NCBI GenBank assembly: GCA_963585895.1
Contig: OY757904.1
Location: 89,605,168 to 89,669,167 of the forward strand
DNA: 64,000 nucleotides
Source: Sepioteuthis lessoniana
Lineage: Eukaryota > Mollusca > Cephalopoda > Myopsida > Loliginidae
Direction: 5' to 3'
Shown: positions 58,881 through 64,000 of the stretch, piece by piece
Numbering within the stretch: position 1 is the first letter of the stretch
Layout of the letters: each line of letters opens with the position of its first letter
Notes under the pieces: generated by a model
The model's input: only the letters and a program-made list of their open reading frames with translations
Databases searched by the model: none
Told to the model about the DNA's origin: nothing
Position numbers and translations under genes: made by a program

Positions 58881-59432
58881 AGACCCCCCCCCCAATGAGG
58901 CCACCTGTTGGCCGTGGGTGGCGATCCGTAAGGCGCTAGGACGGATCCCTGGTGGTTGAGCAGTCATTGATCCGGCGACAGAGTGGTCAATGGCTTGCAA
59001 CACATCACTTTGGCCCTTACTTGGTCTGACAGGCGGTCGGAATGGGCCCGATCCGATCAATCGGCTGGTCCCGACATGCCCTAGCACATATGTGGTTTTG
59101 TTTTTTTACTTTCCCGATCGTATCATACAATCTGCTCTTGTGGAACTATTTGATCTACTTTTGCGGAACTATTTCCAACCCTTATGCTAGAAGGCGGGGG
59201 CTGAGGGTCAATTGTGCTGAGGTAGGACTTTTGACCGCTGTGAGATTGTTGTTTTTTAAAAAAAGCATATTTTTGGCAGAGGCTCAGAATCATACACTTT
59301 GCATGAGTATACTGGTATTGTATCCCCGTCTCAGCCAAGGCGAATGGGTTGCCCCCTTTGTTCATTCCCTTCTCAAGTTGGAGTCCATGGTGGCTGGTGG
59401 AGCATAGGACCAGTGAATAACAATTACTAATC

Positions 59433-60820
59433 ATGGCTTTTTCTTCATCAAAAAAACTGAAACATACCCTAACGGAAACTGAATCGGACTACGAAGGTGT
59501 GGCAAGTTTCCCCAGATTCATAATAACTGAATCCATGGAAATGCCAATAACAAACTTATCGCCTTTTTTAATTGAAAAGGTAATATCTAGTAATATGACG
59601 CCCGTCCACGTAAAAAAAACTAAAAAATCAAACTTTGCTCGTTGAAGTAGATAAAAGGAAAAATGCCGATTTCCTACTGAAAATGACAAAATTTCATACT
59701 ATAAATGTAAAAACTTACCCTCACAAATCCTTGAATATAAGTAAAGGGGTTGTAAAAAGTAAGGAATTGTCATTATGCACAATTGATGAAATAAAAAAAA
59801 AGAAATGAAGAAACAAGGTGTAACAGAAGTAAAGAGAGTTACAATCAAAAAAGAGGGTAAACTCATTGAAACTAACACCTACATAATGACATTTGACCAA
59901 CCTAAAATACCGGAGAGGATAAAAGTAGGCTACACAATGGAAAGAGTTGAGCAATTCATACCCAATCCATTGCGTTGCTACAATTGTCAAAAATACGGCC
60001 ATCACGAGGATAATTGTAGAGGTTGTCAAGTATGTGGCAAATGTGCACAACAAGATCCTGACCACCACATTGACAATTGTAACAATCCGTATAAGTGTGC
60101 GAATTGCGGAGGCGATCATCCCATCTATGCATGATCTTGTGAGAGTTGAAAACTGGAAAAAGAAATATTGGGAATCAAACACAGGAACAACATCCCATTC
60201 AATGAAGCGCTGAAAATGATAGTAGGATCTAAGACCACAACCTACTCTCAAGCCCTCCAGCGCAATAAAACCCATTATAATTACGAGAGGATAGTAAAAA
60301 ATTGATTCAGCAGGAGCCGGGCGACTGGGAAGGCTATATCAATGAAATAATAGCCTCCCTTGATACTCACAAAATTTCACAGACACCAACTACAAAGGCA
60401 GATCTTGTGGCAGACAAAGTGAAGACACCTGCACACTCACACACCTCCACGGTTAAGACCGATCTAGAAAAGAGCATGGAGCTATCACCAACCACACAAC
60501 CAACTAAATGTGTCACGGAGAAATCCCCTTCTAAAACAAGACCAAAAGATAGGAGATCCCCAATAAGACCACCCAATTCTACAGATACCTCTCCAAACAA
60601 GAAACTACAAAAAGACAAGACAAAAATTACTCCAAAACAAAATGAAAATGTTGACGCGAGTAACAAATTTAAAATTTTAGAAAAGATGGAAACAGAAAAC
60701 AGCCCCCAAGTACATAAACATAAAGGCCATAAAAATAAACGATCAAACAGTCCAGATCTAAGGCCTAACAATGAACCACAAAATAATCCAGTGGAACTGC
60801 CGTGGAATCAAAGCCAATAG
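59433..60820 (+). pseudogene. LINE ORF1 (Gag-like, CCHC zinc knuckles)
   Basis: Starts ATG at 59433 (MAFSSSKKLKHTLTETESDY). A frameshift near 59645 and another near 59800 split the first third; 59805-60134 carries KIPERIKVGYTMERVEQFIP and the knuckles CYNCQKYGHHEDNC, CQVCGKC and CANCGGDH. After a break at 60134-60302 the Lys/Pro/Ser-rich C-terminal part (60302-60820) ends WNQSQ. The ORF1 protein binds LINE RNA. It overlaps the ORF2 start by 50 bp in the +1 frame, a common LINE arrangement. Confidence 0.85.
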
Positions 60821-61608
60821 GAGCGAACTGCTCTTATTGATGACTCAACAACAACCTGCCATTGTCTGCCTTCAAGAAACATTTCTTAAAACCAATGATG
60901 ATATCACAATAAAAAAACCATCAAAGTTACAATTTCATCAACAATACCGGTCGTAGAGCTTCGGGTGGTGTCTCAATCCTTATTAGGAACGACATACCTC
61001 AAAGCAAAATCCACCTCAACACTCAACTCCAGGCAATAGCTGTCAAAGTGACTTTACACAGAACAATTAATATTCCGTCTCACGATGACATGAATGAAAG
61101 TGAAATCAACAACATATTACAGCAACTACCCACACGTTTTATTCTACTTGGCGATTTTAACAGCCATAACACCATGTGGGGCTGTAGAAGCACAAACCAC
61201 AAAGGCCAAACTCTTGAAAATATCATTAACAATAATAATCTCTGCCTATTCAACAAAAAATCACCAACACATCTGGATCCATCATCTGCTACCTACTCAG
61301 CCATTGATTTAATCCTCTGCGACACTTCACTGTTCCTTGATTTCACCTGGAGGGTGTATGACGACACATGCGGGAGCGACCATTTCCCAATTGTAGTCGA
61401 GAGTTTGCACCCTCAAGACGACGACCTTCCCCGGTGGAGGTTAAATAAAGCTAACTGGGAAGAATTTCGCTCTCAATGTCAGAAACACTTCATAGTAAAC
61501 AATACCGAAACCATTCCCGAATTCTCCAAAAAACTTATAAATATAGCTAAAACATGCATTCCACACAACCCAACAATTCATAAACGAGACAGACCTTGGT
61601 TCAGCTAA
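60771..61608 (+). pseudogene. LINE ORF2, endonuclease domain
   Basis: ATG at 60771 opens MNHKIIQWNCRGIKANRSEL, with the catalytic Asn of WNCRG and the Glu of VCLQETF. One base appears lost near 60950; reading resumes with RASGGVSILIRNDIPQSKIH. The frame 61048-61608 has LLGDFNSHNTMWG, SAIDLILCD and GSDHFPIVVE, the remaining metal-binding and catalytic residues of an APE-type nuclease. This domain nicks the target DNA to prime reverse transcription. A stop (TAA) follows DRPWFS at 61606. Confidence 0.9.
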
Positions 61609-63080
61609 GAATGTAAACAGGCTATTCGCCTACGACGAGTAGCTTTGCGGAAATTCAACACTGAACCCACAACCTCCAATTTAATCTCTTTTAAATTCCA
61701 CCGAGCTAACGCCCGTAAAATCATCAGAGAAGCCAAGAAAAAATCCTGGCAAAATTACGTGAGCAAGCTAAATACCTCTTCTAACATCTAAACGGTTTGG
61801 CTCATGATTCGAAAAATAGCTGGTAAAAACAATCAACTCCATTAAAACACCTCTCCGTAACAAACCACAAAATAACAGGTAAAAAGGCCATAGCAGATCT
61901 TCTTGCAGAAACATTTTCTAAAAACTCCTCCAGCCAATTCAACACAGAATTCTATAAAATCAAACCCACCCTCGAAAAGAAAAAAATAAAGTTCTCTTCA
62001 AATAACTCCGAAGAATACAATAAGCCATTTACCCTAACTGAACTAGTGGACTCCATAAAAAAATCCAACCACTCAGCTGTCGGTCCTGATGAAGTACACA
62101 ACGAATTTCTCAAACAGCTACCAGATGAATCGGTCAAATGCTTACTAAAGCTATATAATAATATTTGGGTGAACGGTACTTTCCCAGAAACATGGAGACA
62201 ATCAATAATTGTCCTGATCCCCAAATCAGGCAAAGATACATCGAACCCGCAGAATTATCGACCCATCGCATTGACTAGCTGCCTTTGTAAGACGATGGAG
62301 CGGATGATAAATACTAGACTGACGTGGTATCTCGAGACAAATGGTCTAATTACGAATATGCAAACAGGTTTCCGAAAAAGGAGAGGAACCATAGATCATT
62401 TGATACGACTAGAAACCTTCATCAGAGAAGCCTTCATAAGAAAACAACATCCGACGGCAGTATTTTTTGACTTAGAGAAGGCTTATGACACTACGTGGAA
62501 GTATGGTATTTTGCGGGACCTCTATAATCTAGGCTTAAGAGGAAGATTGCCGAAGTTCATAAAAAACTTTCTTTAAGGTACGCGTGGTATCCACCCTTTC
62601 AAACGCGTGGTATCCACCCTTTCAAACTCCCAACATCAAGAGGAGGGTTTTCCGCAAGGCAGCATCCTCTCCGTTACTCTCTTCTCCATAAAAATCAATA
62701 ACATTGTAAAATGTCTAACCCCCTCAATCGACTGTGCTCTCTACGTCGACGACTTCGTCATATGCTATCGGGCCACTCATATGAACATAGTAGAGCGATA
62801 ACTTCAACTAAACTTAAACAAAGTAAATAAATGGGCAAGAGAAAAAAAAAGTCGAAAACTAAATGCGTGCATTTTTGCTCTCTAAGGAAAATGCACAATG
62901 ACCCTCTCCTAAAAATTGATGACTCCGAAATACCAATCGCTAACGAATACAAATTCCTCGGCATAATATTCGATAAAAAAACTTTCACTCATCCCACACA
63001 TAAAATACCTAAAAAACAAATCAACCCGTGCCCAACAACTTCTGCGAGTTGTTGCCCACACAGAGTGGGGACCTGACCGT
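61609..63080 (+). pseudogene. LINE ORF2, reverse transcriptase domain
   Basis: After a stop at 61606 and decayed text to 62040, the frame 62046-62576 gives NHSAVGPDEVHNEFLKQLPD, IIVLIPKSGKDTSNPQNYRP, QTGFRKRRGTIDHLIRLE and the first catalytic Asp in VFFDLEKAYDT. A 23-bp tandem duplication (62581-62626) then shifts the frame. The frame 62607-62801 has EEGFPQGSILSVTLFSIKIN and the intact ALYVDDFVICY. 62831-63076 continues with KTKCVHFCSLRKMHNDPLLK. The RT makes the cDNA at the nicked target. Confidence 0.92.
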
Positions 63081-64000
63081 CAAACTCTAATTAAGTTATA
63101 TAAAACTCTTCTCCGCTCTCAACTCGACTATGGCATTTGCATATATAGATCTGCCAGGAAATCATATCTGAAACAACTTGACCCTATTCACCATGGAAGC
63201 TTAAGACTGGTATTAGGAGCATTTAGAACTTCTCCAACTGACAGCCTATACACCGAAGCTCACGAAGCACCTCTACAGATCAGAAGTGAAAAATTAGCCC
63301 TCCAGTATTACACCAAACGGAAATCTTCTCCCTCTAACCCAGCATATGACTGCACCTTTGATCCAAAATACAGACAATATTTCGACCAAAAAGAAAAATC
63401 AATTAGACCATTTGGCCTCCGTATGGAGCCTATTCTCAAAGAATCCACCATTCCTCAAGATAATATCCATAAAAGCATCTTGCCACAAATACCACCTTGG
63501 ATCATTAAAAATCCAAAAGTTAACCTTCAACTGAATCAACTCCATAAAACAAAGACACATCCCTTCACCTACCAAGAAAAACATCAAAATATCCTCCAAC
63601 AGCATCCTGACTATCTATGTATCTATACAGATGGATCCAAAGACTACAATAAAACAGCATGTGCAGCAGTCTTAAACAAAATAATAAAAATAAAAGCTCT
63701 TCCAATGGATATTTCTATTTTCACAGCTGAGGCCTGTGCAATAGACTTGGCTCTCGACATTATCTCGAAAGAAAAACACAAAAAATTCATCATATTCTCA
63801 GACTCGCTCTCTGTCCTATGATTATTAAACAACAAAAAACTAGAGCACCCACTTATTATCAAATTACTTTGCAGACTACACTCAACATCAAACAAAGAAA
63901 TCGTTTTTTGTTGGATTCCAAGCCACATTGGGGTGAGAGGAAATCATAGAGCAGACGCGGCAGCAAAATCGGCTTTAGATTTGACCCCTGCCAAGTACAA
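63081..64000 (+). pseudogene. LINE ORF2, connection and RNase H domain (partial)
   Basis: The text LRSQLDYGICIYRSARKSYL and RLVLGAFRTSPTDSLYTEAH (63115-63260) is the thumb/connection. RNase H follows: YTDGSKDYNKTACAAVLN (63630, first Asp), TAEACAIDLALDI (Glu), IIFSDSLSVL (Asp) with a stop at 63820, and CWIPSHIGVRGNHRADAAAK (63910, last Asp). All four RNase H acidic positions are present. The ORF continues beyond the window. Confidence 0.9.

Larger units (their letters stand above)
58815..64000 (+). mobile_element. Near-complete I-group LINE (non-LTR retrotransposon), truncated by window end
   Basis: A ~600-bp leader, an ORF1 with CCHC zinc knuckles and an ORF2 with apurinic-type endonuclease, reverse transcriptase and RNase H, in that order. 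RNase H at the end of ORF2 points to the I/Nimb/ingi-type group rather than Jockey or RTE. A handful of frameshifts and stops break both ORFs, but active-site motifs are preserved, so it is relatively young. The 3' end lies outside the window. Confidence 0.9.

Noticed and set aside
59721-60275. Minus-strand 184-residue open frame rich in Phe, Ile and Tyr
   Set aside because: Antisense of LINE ORF1; its hydrophobic look comes from the A-rich sense strand.
60367-60771. Minus-strand 134-residue hydrophobic frame
   Set aside because: Antisense of the Lys/Pro/Thr-rich C-terminal part of LINE ORF1.

Overview
The window is eukaryotic, AT-rich, intergenic or intronic DNA made almost entirely of transposable-element relics and microsatellites. 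I find no recognisable host coding exon, rRNA or CRISPR array; the only tRNA-like sequences are SINE heads. The mix of element families (a mariner with an FLJ37770-like transposase, Mag/K02A2.6-type Gypsy, Copia, BEL/Pao, an RNase H-bearing I-group LINE and tRNA-derived SINEs) together with long TA, CA, CT, GA and TTA arrays suggests a mollusc, most likely a cephalopod of octopus type. That assignment is inference from family flavour, not from a marker gene.

Layout. 1-400 is a truncated copy of a LINE-head SINE (called SINE-H here). 405-8100 is a decayed plus-strand Copia element, split by two nested LTR insertions (673-2111 and 4985-7013). 9450-14108 is a complete minus-strand Gypsy insertion with both LTRs, primer-binding site, polypurine tract and a perfect 5-bp target duplication; it sits in an older plus-strand Gypsy gag relic (14109-15063). 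A third Gypsy relic (15837-19860) carries an internally deleted mariner. A fourth (21196-22757, plus an LTR at 23703-24121) is followed by a TTAA-flanked hairpin MITE. 24807-25300 is a second SINE-H copy. 28835-32790 holds two minus-strand LTR-like elements with large minisatellites. 32791-39480 is nearly featureless. 40010-42445 is a minus-strand BEL/Pao pol relic interrupted by another LTR-like element. 47300-52446 is a fifth, minus-strand Gypsy with an internal 0.6-kb duplication. 52565-58135 carries further SINE-H copies and a GC-rich promoter-like island, and 58815-64000 is a near-complete LINE that runs off the end of the window.

Two things tie the window together. First, at least five scattered LTR-like elements (here LTR-K: 1131-2060 minus, about 5225-6845 plus, 28835-30287 minus, 30866-32790 minus, about 40265-41769 plus) share a 3' end, an AATAAA placed 107-121 nt before it and, in four of them, a conserved core of about 60 bp, yet each has its own expanded minisatellites. 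Second, the non-coding SINE-H elements share only their first ~60 bp with the LINE at the right edge, the same arrangement that links trypanosome ingi/RIME and L1Tc/NARTc pairs. Most coding relics carry several frameshifts or stops; the LINE is the least damaged. Autonomous activity of any element here is unlikely as read.
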